Position numbers and translations under genes: made by a program. The notes beneath the pieces are model-generated. The model had not been told where the DNA came from. It did no database searches and saw only the letters and a list, made by a program, of their open reading frames with translations. Shown in pieces: positions 7,731 through 16,897 of a DNA stretch of 50,726 nt. Within the stretch, counting starts at the first letter, position 1; every line of letters begins with the position of its first letter. This stretch comes from an uncultured Clostridia bacterium (GTDB lineage: Bacteria > Bacillota > Clostridia > Christensenellales > Borkfalkiaceae). The stretch lies in the NCBI GenBank assembly GCA_949878885.1, contig CATLBN010000012.1:1-50726 (forward strand). The letters run 5' to 3'.

Positions 7731-9329
7731 ATGAAAAATAAAAAAACAGTTGCTGCAATATTTGCCGCGGTTATGTGCGCGGCGGCGGTAATTCCGTTTT
7801 CTGCGTGCGCTTACAAAGACGAAGACGAAGGACACGAATTTACCGTTTTAACGGTAAAGGAAGAAACGGTTAAAGATTATAATACTATGCCCGTATTCCG
7901 CGAACTTGCAAAAGAAACGGGCAAAGACGTTTATTGGATTTACAATACTTCTATGCAGTATTCCAACAACTCTAATCCCGTGGGGATAAAGGGCGTAGAC
8001 GCAATATATCACGCGGGCTTTTCAAATTTGCAGCTTTACAACTACGGTAAAAGAGGCAAAATTGCGGCGATAGACCAATATTTGAAATATATGCCCAATT
8101 TCAGTAAAATTTTAGATGAGCGCCCCGATATTAAGCAAGCGCTGCAATCTCCCGACGAGCATATATATTCGCTGCCGAGAGTAGAGGAAATGGGGCTTAA
8201 ACAATATCCCAATTTATTGTTTATAAACAAAGTTTGGATTAAGGAATTAATAGATAAAAACGACCCCTCCGTAAGCGGCATAAAAGCAGAAGATTTAAAA
8301 GACGGTTTAAAACTTAAACGCAGCAAATACAAAGGCATATTGGAAAAGTTTAAGCAATATCACGGCGACTGCGTGCCGCTTGCGTTTGTAAGCGGTAATT
8401 GGCAGGGCAACGAAAGCGATTTTATAGCTTCTTTCGGAGTGCCTGAAAACGCGGAGCATAAAACTATTGTAAACGATAAAATAACGTTTACCGTAGAGAG
8501 TGAAAATTGGTTTAACGCTATAAAAGAAATGCACGAGTGGTACAAAGCCGAACTTATCCGTTCAAGCGCGTTTACTCAAACCCAGGACGAATTTCTTGCA
8601 AGAGGACAGGACGGCAGGTACGGTTCGTTTTATTGGTGGGAAAAGGAAACGGTGGTTTCCAAAAATCTGCGCGACGATTACATTATGCTTCAGCCGCTTG
8701 TAGACGACGCAACGGGCAAACAATACGTAGGTTACAGCAACGAACAGGAAATAGAAAAATCTGAATGCGTAATTCTTAGCGCGTGCAAAGATAAAGCGGG
8801 TCTTTTAAGATATTTCGATAAATTTTTCGAATCTTATTATTCCGCGCAGATAAATTACGGGTCTATAGAGTCGGGCGCGTTCGAGCGGCCCAAAAGCAAA
8901 GACGATATGCTTATACCCAACGACGACCACGGCAGGCAGAGCGCGGACGATTTCAGAATGAAAAACGCGCCTTACGGAGTTATTTATTTGGGTAAAGAAG
9001 TTTGGGGAACGGGCGTTCAAATGGAATCGCGCGCGCAGCTTAGGCTTGAAAGACTTGAAACTTATACAAAGAACAACGCTTTTAGCGGCACAATAAAACC
9101 GATTCCCAATTTAAATTACACCGAAGAAGAACTTGATTTGCTTTCAAGGTACGAAACGATGCTGGGTAAAAACATAAATTCTTGGGTTGTAAACAGAATT
9201 ATCGCCGCTTCCGCGCCCAGTGTTTCCGATTGGCAGAATAATTTGATTAAGGCAAATAAAACGGCTATGGAGCAAGTTAAAAAAGTAAACCAAGACGCCT
9301 ATGACAGATATTTGGACGCAATAAAATAA
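7731..9329 (+). CDS. extracellular solute-binding lipoprotein (LplA-like) of the sugar ABC transporter
   Basis: 532 aa from the ATG at 7731 (AGAGG at 7721-7725). An upstream in-frame ATG at 7704 overlaps the permease gene and would spoil the signal peptide. The lipoprotein signal ends at FSAC with Cys26 as the lipidated residue. The mature part is a large family-1-like solute-binding protein of the type paired with LplB/LplC permeases. It probably captures the oligofructosides released by the surface GH32; that substrate is inferred from the neighbours. It lies 10 nt after the second permease and 12 nt before the DUF624 gene. Confidence 0.85.
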   Translation: MKNKKTVAAIFAAVMCAAAVIPFSACAYKDEDEGHEFTVLTVKEETVKDYNTMPVFRELAKETGKDVYWIYNTSMQYSNNSNPVGIKGVDAIYHAGFSNLQLYNYGKRGKIAAIDQYLKYMPNFSKILDERPDIKQALQSPDEHIYSLPRVEEMGLKQYPNLLFINKVWIKELIDKNDPSVSGIKAEDLKDGLKLKRSKYKGILEKFKQYHGDCVPLAFVSGNWQGNESDFIASFGVPENAEHKTIVNDKITFTVESENWFNAIKEMHEWYKAELIRSSAFTQTQDEFLARGQDGRYGSFYWWEKETVVSKNLRDDYIMLQPLVDDATGKQYVGYSNEQEIEKSECVILSACKDKAGLLRYFDKFFESYYSAQINYGSIESGAFERPKSKDDMLIPNDDHGRQSADDFRMKNAPYGVIYLGKEVWGTGVQMESRAQLRLERLETYTKNNAFSGTIKPIPNLNYTEEELDLLSRYETMLGKNINSWVVNRIIAASAPSVSDWQNNLIKANKTAMEQVKKVNQDAYDRYLDAIK

Positions 9330-9341
9330 AAGGAGAAAGCT

Positions 9342-10028
9342 ATGAAAGGGTTAAGACTTGTAGGCGATTATGCGCTTGAATTTATTGTTATAACCCTGCT
9401 TTTAACTCTTTCGGCGGCAACCGTAATTTTATTTATTCCTATGTTGGTAGGCGTTACCGCATATTTTAAAGAAGATATAGATACAAGGCGGTTTAAAGAT
9501 ATTTTTACCGCTATATCCAAAAATCGTAAAATTCTGATTTTTTACACGTTGTTTCAGCTTGTTATTTTGGTTGTGCCCGTTTTGAATATTTACTATTTCA
9601 ATACCAATCCGGAGCGCGTAAATTACTTTGTGCTTTCCGTAAGCTGTATTGCTTTGGTTGCCGGAATTATTTACGTTATAACTTCGCCTACGGTAATAGT
9701 GAATATGAACGTTACTTTGCGTCAGCTGTTTCATAACGGACTTATGCTTATATTCGGCGGCTTTTGGCGCAGCGTAATATGCATAGCCTGCGTTGCAGGC
9801 GTTATTGCGGCAGTTATATTTTATCCTTACGCCGCGGTTTTAACGCTTTACGCAGTACCGCTTGCGGTATCCAAACTTATGAACGAAAACTTTTATAAAT
9901 TAAAAGCCAAGGCGTTGAAAACCAGCGTTTACGAACTTAAAAAACGCGAAAGCGCGGACGATTATTTGGACGAAAACGGTGAAATAACCCGCGAAGAAGT
10001 TTCGGAGATAAATAATGAAAAAAGTTAA
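9342..10028 (+). CDS. DUF624/YesL-like membrane protein
   Basis: 228 aa with four to five hydrophobic segments (about 12-40, 65-85, 95-115, 135-180) and a charged C-terminal tail. The ribosome binding site is AAAAGGAGA. Proteins of this size and layout (DUF624, for example Bacillus YesL) are regularly encoded next to LplB/LplC-type permeases and sugar-binding lipoproteins; their function is not established, though a role in transporter assembly or sensing is possible. The end overlaps the start of the next gene by 14 bp, which implies translational coupling. Confidence 0.7.
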   Translation: MKGLRLVGDYALEFIVITLLLTLSAATVILFIPMLVGVTAYFKEDIDTRRFKDIFTAISKNRKILIFYTLFQLVILVVPVLNIYYFNTNPERVNYFVLSVSCIALVAGIIYVITSPTVIVNMNVTLRQLFHNGLMLIFGGFWRSVICIACVAGVIAAVIFYPYAAVLTLYAVPLAVSKLMNENFYKLKAKALKTSVYELKKRESADDYLDENGEITREEVSEINNEKS

Positions 10029-11670
10029 ATTTTTGATTTTGCCTTTGACTGCCGCGGCAGTCTTGCTCTCCGCCTGCGGCGGAGAGCCTATAAATCAAGG
10101 ACCCGAGTTAAGAGGTATAAACGATATTACCTGCCTAGTAAACTCTACCGTGGATTTGCTTAACGGCGTTGCGGCGCTTGACGCCGAAGACGGCGACATA
10201 ACTCCCAATCTCAGCATTACGGTAATTCCCGCAGTCGAAGTTAACAACGGCTATGCGGTATTTACCGAAGCCGGCGATTACGAGATATGTTACGAGGTGC
10301 GCGACGGTTTGGGCAAATTAGCCAGAACAACCGCGTTTGCCGAGGTTATAGAACGCGACGTCTATATGTCCGATATTTGTACTAACGGCTTTTCGGTAAC
10401 AGCAGGAGGTAAAACCGAACTATTAGGCAAAGGTTTAAACGGAACGGTGTTTTCGTTCAGCGCAAGCGGTAACGAAATTGCGGAGGACATTAAGCTTTCG
10501 CGTGCGTACAATTTGGTTTGCGGCATTGAATACACTTTTAATTATTTTTTAACGGTAAACCGCGCAGGAAAAATAAAAGCTGCGGCGGATAACAGCCCTA
10601 TAGACGAGATGTATATAGAAGCAGGCGAAAGCGTGGTAAGTTTTAAACACAAATTGCCTTACAAAACCGCAGCAGACGGAACCGTAGCCGCCGAAGACGT
10701 TAAAATAGAGCTATGGCTGGGCGCCGTGGAAGGCGATTTGGACTGTTCTGTTTCCAAAGCGGAATTGAGTTATTATCAAGAAGACCAAGGTTTTACCGAA
10801 AATCTGCCTAATTTTAATTTCAACGGCAAAATATTAAACAGGGACGACAAGGCTGATGCGGTTTATGCGTCGGCGGACGGCAAAGCGGCTACGGTTGAAA
10901 TAAACAATCCTACTGGGGAGATTTGGCAGGTGGGAATGTTTGTAAATACAGGTTTGGAGCTTTTACCGGGCGAAACGTATTATCTATCTTTTGAAATTTA
11001 CAGCGAACTGGGCAACGGTTATCAAATTTGCATTCAGCACGACCAATGGCAGGACAGCGACGCAATAATAATAGACACGCCCGAAAACGGGCTTGTTGAG
11101 CGTACAATAACCGCAAACGACGGTTGGCGCGGTCCGCTTTGGCTGTTTATAAGGTCAGGCGTAAACAAAAACAAACTAACCGTTTCAGATTTAAGCGTAA
11201 AAACAAAAAGCGGCGGAGATAAATTAGAAAGCTATGCTTTAAGCGGCTTTATAAACAAAAATTCCGACGGCGGCGAAGGCGGAATAAAAACGGAGTTCGG
11301 TAAAACGACTTACAATATAAAAAATTTCGGCAGTAATTGGGGCAATAACGAATTGCAAAGCCCGGAGTTTGCTCTTTCCGGCGCGGCAGACAACTATGTA
11401 ATCGAATTTAAAGCCAAGGCAAGTAAACCGCTGAATTTTGTATTTCTTATTCACGACGAAAGGGCGTCCGATTGGACTACTATAGCGTGGCGGCAAATGC
11501 GTATGCAAGAAGGCGAAGCCGTTTATTCGGTAAATTGCGATAATTTGAGTATTAACAGCGTTTACAGAATATTTTGGCAGTTCGGTAATTTTGCCAATAC
11601 AAATTATCACGACGTTACGGTTGAAATAAGCGAAATAAAAATCTGTTTAAAGAACGACTTGGAAAATTAA
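10015..11670 (+). CDS. lipoprotein with Ig-like and carbohydrate-binding-type domains
   Basis: 551 aa. A lipoprotein signal ends LLSAC with Cys21 lipidated. Residues about 35-115 resemble a DUF5011/Ig-like surface-protein domain (LDAEDGDIT motif). Two or three beta-sandwich regions follow; the one near 260-395 (GETYYLSFEIYS, then IQHDQW) resembles CBM4/9-type carbohydrate-binding modules, and the last (about 410-550) has a similar pattern. No glycosidase motif is visible, so a surface fructan-binding or docking role is inferred. The start overlaps the DUF624 gene, and the cytoplasmic GH32 begins 5 nt after the stop. Confidence 0.7.
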   Translation: MKKVKFLILPLTAAAVLLSACGGEPINQGPELRGINDITCLVNSTVDLLNGVAALDAEDGDITPNLSITVIPAVEVNNGYAVFTEAGDYEICYEVRDGLGKLARTTAFAEVIERDVYMSDICTNGFSVTAGGKTELLGKGLNGTVFSFSASGNEIAEDIKLSRAYNLVCGIEYTFNYFLTVNRAGKIKAAADNSPIDEMYIEAGESVVSFKHKLPYKTAADGTVAAEDVKIELWLGAVEGDLDCSVSKAELSYYQEDQGFTENLPNFNFNGKILNRDDKADAVYASADGKAATVEINNPTGEIWQVGMFVNTGLELLPGETYYLSFEIYSELGNGYQICIQHDQWQDSDAIIIDTPENGLVERTITANDGWRGPLWLFIRSGVNKNKLTVSDLSVKTKSGGDKLESYALSGFINKNSDGGEGGIKTEFGKTTYNIKNFGSNWGNNELQSPEFALSGAADNYVIEFKAKASKPLNFVFLIHDERASDWTTIAWRQMRMQEGEAVYSVNCDNLSINSVYRIFWQFGNFANTNYHDVTVEISEIKICLKNDLEN

Positions 11671-11675
11671 TTGCT

Positions 11676-13028
11676 ATGAACAGTTTACAGAATGCTAACG
11701 ACTATATTTTAAAATTTAAAAATAAAGTAAACGCAAAGTACCGTTTAAATTATCATATGTCCGCGCCCGTGGGCTGGATGAACGACCCCAACGGACTAAT
11801 ACATTACGGCGGTAAATACTGCTTGTATTATCAAAGTTACCCGTACGATTCCACAAACGGTATTATGCATTGGTCGCAGTTTATATCCGACGATTTGATT
11901 TCTTACGAAGACGTAGGCGTAGTTATCGCGCCCGAAGAAAACGGCGAAAACATATTTTCAGGCGGAGCGGTGGAATACTGCGGCAGTCTTAACGCTCTTT
12001 ATACTTTGCACTACGAGCATTACGGAATTAAAACCGAACAGGTTTACCGCGCGGTATCCAAAGACGGAAAACATTTCGAAGTTTTGGGCTGCGTATTCGA
12101 TAACGAAACGCTGCCGAAAAATTTAAGCCGAACCGATTTCCGCGACCCGTGTCCGGTAAAAATAGGCGGCAAATATTTTGTTTTTATCGGCGGTAAAGAC
12201 GTAAATCTGAATCAAGGCGTAATAATAGTGCTGGGCGGCGACTTGAATAAGCTTGAATATAAGTTTACCATAGGTCCGTTTTACGAACTCGGTGATATGG
12301 GCGAGTGCCCTTCTTATTTTAAAATAGACGGCAAAGACGTTTTACTTGCTTCCGGCTGTAACGTAGCGCGCCGTGGAAACAGTTTTAAAAACGTAAATTC
12401 AAGCGTGTTTATAGTAGGCGAAATCGACTTTGAAAAAGGTTTTATGAACGTGGATTTTATACGCGAAATCGACAAAGGCGATACGTTTTACGCTCCGCAG
12501 TTTATAAACGGAGAAAACAGACCGGTTATGATAGGCTGGCTTGAAATGTGGGGTAAGCGGTACCCCACGCACGAATGGGGCCACGGTTGGGTAGGCGCGT
12601 TTACTATTCCGCGCATTGTAGAATTGAAGAACAGAGAAATTTATCAAACTCCCGTTGAAAATATTAAAAACTATTATATTGCGGAAGTATCGCATCTTCC
12701 GAAATGCGCAGACGCGTTTATTCGTTTTAACGGCGAAGGCAGTATAAAAGTTTGCGCCGATAACGGAAGTTTTACTATTGGCAGCGACGGCGGCATTTAT
12801 TTGGATACTACCGAAGCCAACAATATGAACGGTTGCGTTCGCAGAACGGACGCAAATTATAAAGACTGCAACGTGCGTATGCTTTTGGACGTTTCGAGTA
12901 TAGAAATTTTTATCGGCGGCGGCAGAGAAGTTATTTCAAGCAGAATTTATTTGGACGGAGAATACAAGCTTGAAACCTACGGCGGTGCAAGCGTTGAAAA
13001 AATAATGGAAATAGGTAAAAGATTATGA
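11676..13028 (+). CDS. cytoplasmic GH32 beta-fructosidase
   Basis: 450 aa with no signal peptide. GH32 signatures are complete: WMNDPNG (residues 34-40, nucleophile Asp37), FRDP (155-158) and GECP (209-212, acid/base Glu210). The length matches intracellular invertase or sucrose-6-phosphate hydrolase-like enzymes. Since import here is by an ABC system, not a PTS, the substrate should be unphosphorylated fructo-oligosaccharides or sucrose, releasing fructose for the PfkB kinase downstream. The ribosome binding site is weak and translation is probably coupled to the upstream gene. The stop overlaps the next start as ATGA. Confidence 0.92.
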   Translation: MNSLQNANDYILKFKNKVNAKYRLNYHMSAPVGWMNDPNGLIHYGGKYCLYYQSYPYDSTNGIMHWSQFISDDLISYEDVGVVIAPEENGENIFSGGAVEYCGSLNALYTLHYEHYGIKTEQVYRAVSKDGKHFEVLGCVFDNETLPKNLSRTDFRDPCPVKIGGKYFVFIGGKDVNLNQGVIIVLGGDLNKLEYKFTIGPFYELGDMGECPSYFKIDGKDVLLASGCNVARRGNSFKNVNSSVFIVGEIDFEKGFMNVDFIREIDKGDTFYAPQFINGENRPVMIGWLEMWGKRYPTHEWGHGWVGAFTIPRIVELKNREIYQTPVENIKNYYIAEVSHLPKCADAFIRFNGEGSIKVCADNGSFTIGSDGGIYLDTTEANNMNGCVRRTDANYKDCNVRMLLDVSSIEIFIGGGREVISSRIYLDGEYKLETYGGASVEKIMEIGKRL

Positions 13029-14584
13029 AAAAAAGATGGATTATGCCGATTATAGCCGCGGCTGTTGTATGCGTATCTTTGGTTGGATGCGCTATGCCGA
13101 ATAAAAATTCGGTTGACCAAAGCGATAAAACGGTTTTTCCTTTTTCAACGTTCGAGGACGGTTTAAATAAACATATGGGCGACGTAATGCCGTTTTACGA
13201 CAACGGAGTTATGAACATATATCATTTGCAGGATACGGTAGGTTCTAACCCCGTATTCTATCATCCCATTGCGCGCATTACTACCGAAGACTACGTAAAT
13301 TATGAAGACTGCGGAATTTCGATTAATTTCGAAGACGCGGCAAACAATCCCGAAGCTGCAAAATCTCCCGACGCCGCGCTGGGTACGGGCTCGGTTATAA
13401 AAGATAAAGAAGGCAATTACCATTTCTTTTACACGGGACATAACGATAACGGGCAGGAAGAAGGTTTAACATTTAACGAAGTTATCAGACACGCCAAAAG
13501 CTACGATAACCAGCAAACTTGGGTTAAAGACGCGGACGACGAAAACAAGGATTACGAACTGAACCTCTACGGATACGAAAACGACTTCCGCGACCCTTAC
13601 GTTTATTACGACGACGTTGACGGACTGTATTATATGCTTGTTACAACGCGCCACTTGGGACGCGGCGTTATAAAAAGATATTCCGCTTCGGATTTGGACG
13701 CAAAAACCGAAGATTGGAATGACGAGGGCGTGTTTTTTTACAACGACGACGGCGATTACAATATGGAGTGCCCGTCTTACGTAGAATTTAACGGATTTTA
13801 CTATTTGGCTTACAGCGAACAGGGCGAAAACAGGGTAACGCATTACCGTTACAGAACGGAGAGAAACGGGGAGTGGAAAAGATTTGCGCTTGACAGCATA
13901 GACAACAGCGGATTTTATGCCGGCAGGCTTGAAAAGGCAGGCGACGAACTGTATGCGTTTGCTTGGTGCGCCAGACTTTCGGGCGGAAGTTCGGGCGGCT
14001 TTGATTGGGGCGGAAATTTGGTAACCCATAAAATAATTCAGCTTTCCAACGGAGAGCTGTGCGCAGTTATGCCGGAAAACTATAAAAACGCGTTTTCAAC
14101 GCAGGTTAAATACAGATTCGGAGGCGGCACTAACGACGAATATAAAGAAATAGCTTTTAACGGCGAAGGATTTGAAGCGCGCTGCGCAGAAAAATTGGGA
14201 AGACGCGTTACAAGAGCAAAGTTTTTTGTGCGTCCCGAAGATTATAACGGAGATTTCGGCATTACTTTTGCGCTTGACGGAGCTTATAACAGCAGGTTGG
14301 GGCAATCGCTTATCGCTTTTGATACCAAAAACAACAAACTTTCGTGCTACAACGGCGTTTCAAGTATTTTAAGATACGGTTCGCCGCTTGCTTCGGTGCC
14401 GTTTGTGTTTGCAAAGGGCAAGGATTACGAAGTCGATTTAATTATAGACGGAGAAGTGCTTACCGTGTATTTGGATTACAAGGTTGCGCTTACGGTACGG
14501 CTGACGGGCATTCAGGGAAAGAATTTTGCGTTTTATTCAAACGGTAACAAAGCGCAGATAAAGGAGATAGCGTTTTATGAGTAA
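13025..14584 (+). CDS. GH32-like lipoprotein with a divergent nucleophile motif
   Basis: 519 aa. The lipoprotein signal ends SLVGC with Cys22. The following domain has the clan GH-J layout, but the usual WMNDPNG motif is replaced by HMGDVMPFYDNG, placing Asp53 at the nucleophile position. The later motifs are intact: FRDP (188-191) and MECP with Glu248. A C-terminal beta-sandwich (about 350-519) completes the GH32 pattern. It is therefore a surface-tethered, probably active fructosidase or fructosyltransferase of a divergent subgroup. A binding-only role is possible if the altered first motif is not functional. The ATG overlaps the previous stop by 4 bp. Confidence 0.8.
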   Translation: MKKRWIMPIIAAAVVCVSLVGCAMPNKNSVDQSDKTVFPFSTFEDGLNKHMGDVMPFYDNGVMNIYHLQDTVGSNPVFYHPIARITTEDYVNYEDCGISINFEDAANNPEAAKSPDAALGTGSVIKDKEGNYHFFYTGHNDNGQEEGLTFNEVIRHAKSYDNQQTWVKDADDENKDYELNLYGYENDFRDPYVYYDDVDGLYYMLVTTRHLGRGVIKRYSASDLDAKTEDWNDEGVFFYNDDGDYNMECPSYVEFNGFYYLAYSEQGENRVTHYRYRTERNGEWKRFALDSIDNSGFYAGRLEKAGDELYAFAWCARLSGGSSGGFDWGGNLVTHKIIQLSNGELCAVMPENYKNAFSTQVKYRFGGGTNDEYKEIAFNGEGFEARCAEKLGRRVTRAKFFVRPEDYNGDFGITFALDGAYNSRLGQSLIAFDTKNNKLSCYNGVSSILRYGSPLASVPFVFAKGKDYEVDLIIDGEVLTVYLDYKVALTVRLTGIQGKNFAFYSNGNKAQIKEIAFYE

Positions 14585-15509
14585 ACTTTATTGCGTTGGA
14601 GAGCTGCTTATAGATTTTCAGTCGGTTGGATTGGGAAGTTTAAAGCAAACGTCGCAGTTTGTAAAAAATGCCGGAGGAGCGCCTGCCAACGTGTGCGTTC
14701 AGGCGGTAAAGTTAGGGCAAAGCGCCGTTTATTTAAGCAAGGTAGGCAGCGACGGTTTCGGAGAATTTTTAATTGATACGCTTAAACGCGAGGGAGTTGA
14801 CACGTCTTTTATAAAAACTACGGATAAGTACGATACTTCTTTGGCGTTTGTAAGCTTTAAAGAAGACGGGGAAAGAGAATTCAGCTTTTACAGAAAAGCC
14901 GCAGCCGACCTGTATTTTACAGAGGAAGATTTTAAAGAAGTGCAATTTGAACGCGGAGACATTTTGGAATTCGGAAGCGTGGCGCTTAAAACGCAGGAAG
15001 CAAAATATACTCACAGATATTTAATAGAAAAAGCCAAGGCAGCGGGAGCAACCGTGTGCTTTGACCCCAATTTAAGATTTAATCTTTGGGAAGACAAAGA
15101 ACAGCTTAAAAAAACCGTTTGCGAATTTTGGCAATACGCAGACGTTGTAAAAGTCGGCGAAGACGAGCTTGAATTTATTACGGGATTGCAAGCCGAAAAA
15201 GCGGTTGAAAAAGTTTTTAACGGCAATTTGAAAATTTTGCTGGTTACAAACGGCGGCAAAGGCGCAAAGCTGTATTTAAGGGACGGCAAAACGTTCTGCT
15301 GCGGCGGTTACAAAGTAAACGCGGTTGATACTACGGGCGCTGGGGACTCGTTTTTCGGCGCGTTTATTGCGCAATTAATGCAGGACGGAAGTAACGATTA
15401 TCAAACTATGCTGGATTTTGCCTGTAAGTGCGGCGCATATACAACAACGGGCTACGGCGCAATTCCGGCAATGGGAGATAAGAAAAAAATCGATAAGGCG
15501 GTAAAATAA
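14577..15509 (+). CDS. PfkB-family carbohydrate kinase, probable fructokinase
   Basis: 310 aa. The N-terminal GGAPANV sugar-binding motif (33-39) and the C-terminal signature DTTGAGDSFFGAF with catalytic Asp257 define a ribokinase/PfkB kinase. In this operon it most likely makes fructose 6-phosphate from the fructose released by the GH32 enzymes; the substrate is inferred from context. AAGGAGA precedes the start, which overlaps the GH32-like gene by 8 bp. The ABC ATPase starts at the base after the stop. Confidence 0.88.
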   Translation: MSKLYCVGELLIDFQSVGLGSLKQTSQFVKNAGGAPANVCVQAVKLGQSAVYLSKVGSDGFGEFLIDTLKREGVDTSFIKTTDKYDTSLAFVSFKEDGEREFSFYRKAAADLYFTEEDFKEVQFERGDILEFGSVALKTQEAKYTHRYLIEKAKAAGATVCFDPNLRFNLWEDKEQLKKTVCEFWQYADVVKVGEDELEFITGLQAEKAVEKVFNGNLKILLVTNGGKGAKLYLRDGKTFCCGGYKVNAVDTTGAGDSFFGAFIAQLMQDGSNDYQTMLDFACKCGAYTTTGYGAIPAMGDKKKIDKAVK

Positions 15510-16835
15510 ATGGCAACTGTTAAACTTGTAAACGTAAACAAGGTGTACGACGGCGGAGTGCACGCCGTTCACGATTTTTCAATAGATATTCAAGATAAAG
15601 AATTTATTGTTTTCGTTGGACCTTCAGGCTGCGGCAAATCAACTACGTTGAGAATGATTGCCGGATTGGAAGAAATTTCTTACGGGGACTTGATTATAGA
15701 CGGAAAAGTTATGAACGCCGCCGCTCCCAAAGACAGGGACATTGCTATGGTATTTCAGTCTTATGCGCTGTATCCGCAAATGACGGTATACAAAAATATG
15801 GCGTATGCGTTAAAACTGCGCAAAGTGCCCAAGGACGAAATAGATAAAAGGGTTAGAGAAGCGGCTAAAATTTTAAAACTTACGCCCTATCTGGACAGAA
15901 AACCCCGCGCGCTTTCAGGCGGTCAGCGTCAGCGCGTTGCTTTGGGCCGGTCAATAGTGCGTCGCCCCAAAGTGTTTCTTATGGACGAACCTCTTTCAAA
16001 CCTGGACGCAAAACTGCGCGTTGCTATGCGCAGTGAAATAGTGCGTATTCACGAAGAAGTGGGCGCAACGACTATTTACGTTACGCACGACCAAATAGAG
16101 GCAATGACTATGGCTTCGCGTATAGTTGTTATGAAAGACGGATTTATTCAGCAGATAGGCGAACCTAACGAGCTTTACCGCAATCCTGCAAATATGTTTG
16201 TGGCGGGGTTTATAGGTACGCCTGCAATGAACTTTTTACACGGAGAGGTTGCAAAGGGCTATTTTGTTATAGACGGTACGGGCGAAAAAATAAAGCTTAC
16301 CGCAGAACAGAAAAAACTGCTTAAAAATTACGAAGGCAAACGCTTGGTTTACGGTATCCGCCCCGAAAATTTAGTGTTTGAGCAAAGCGAAAAGTTTGAA
16401 ACTTTTAAAGAATCGTCCTTTAATATGAAGACCGTGATGATTGAACTCTTGGGCGATATAATAAACGTTCACGGAGCGGTTGGCAACGGAAAAGCAATTT
16501 TAAAGATGAGCAGTAAATATTCCGTAAAAGAAAAAGATTTGTTTAAAGTTGCAATAGACACGGAGTATTCCAGATTTTTCAACGAAACTACAACTAAGGC
16601 AATCACTCCGGATTATTGCGAATACGAGGAAACAGACGTTACAGCTTCGCTTGACGAAGACAACGTTACTATTATAGAACAAAAACAAGGCGTAATTTCA
16701 AAGACGGTTGATGCGGTAAAAAGTAAAATAAGCGCTTTTAAAAGCAAAAAAGCGCCTGAAAAAGCCGAAAATCAACAAGACGGGAATTCAAATGCGCCGC
16801 AAGAGCAAAACTTTGATAAACCAGATAAGCAGTAG
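15510..16835 (+). CDS. ABC transporter ATPase, MsmX/UgpC type
   Basis: 441 aa. Walker A ([10 protein letters not shown], 37-46), signature LSGGQRQR, Walker B (VFLMDEP) and the C-terminal TOBE/MalK-like regulatory domain (about 240-370) identify the ATPase of CUT1 sugar importers. It should energise the permeases at 5752-7720. In Bacillus the same ATPase often serves several importers and is encoded elsewhere, so its presence as the last gene here suggests a dedicated or locally shared copy. The final 65-70 residues form a charged, low-complexity extension (Lys, Glu, Asn, Gln rich) beyond the family's usual end. A strong terminator lies 21 nt downstream. Confidence 0.93.
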   Translation: MATVKLVNVNKVYDGGVHAVHDFSIDIQDKEFIVFVGPSGCGKSTTLRMIAGLEEISYGDLIIDGKVMNAAAPKDRDIAMVFQSYALYPQMTVYKNMAYALKLRKVPKDEIDKRVREAAKILKLTPYLDRKPRALSGGQRQRVALGRSIVRRPKVFLMDEPLSNLDAKLRVAMRSEIVRIHEEVGATTIYVTHDQIEAMTMASRIVVMKDGFIQQIGEPNELYRNPANMFVAGFIGTPAMNFLHGEVAKGYFVIDGTGEKIKLTAEQKKLLKNYEGKRLVYGIRPENLVFEQSEKFETFKESSFNMKTVMIELLGDIINVHGAVGNGKAILKMSSKYSVKEKDLFKVAIDTEYSRFFNETTTKAITPDYCEYEETDVTASLDEDNVTIIEQKQGVISKTVDAVKSKISAFKSKKAPEKAENQQDGNSNAPQEQNFDKPDKQ

Positions 16836-16856
16836 TTTTGTTTAACAGCATAAGTC

Positions 16857-16886
16857 AGCCGACGGTAAAAACCGTCGGCTGTTTTT
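16857..16886 (+). terminator. intrinsic terminator of the fructan operon
   Basis: A perfect 9-bp stem AGCCGACGG (16857-16865) and its complement (16872-16880) with a 6-nt loop precede GTTTTT. It closes the nine-gene transcript and, on the other strand, sits just past the convergent collagen-like gene. Confidence 0.88.
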
Positions 16887-16897
16887 GCGCTATATAA

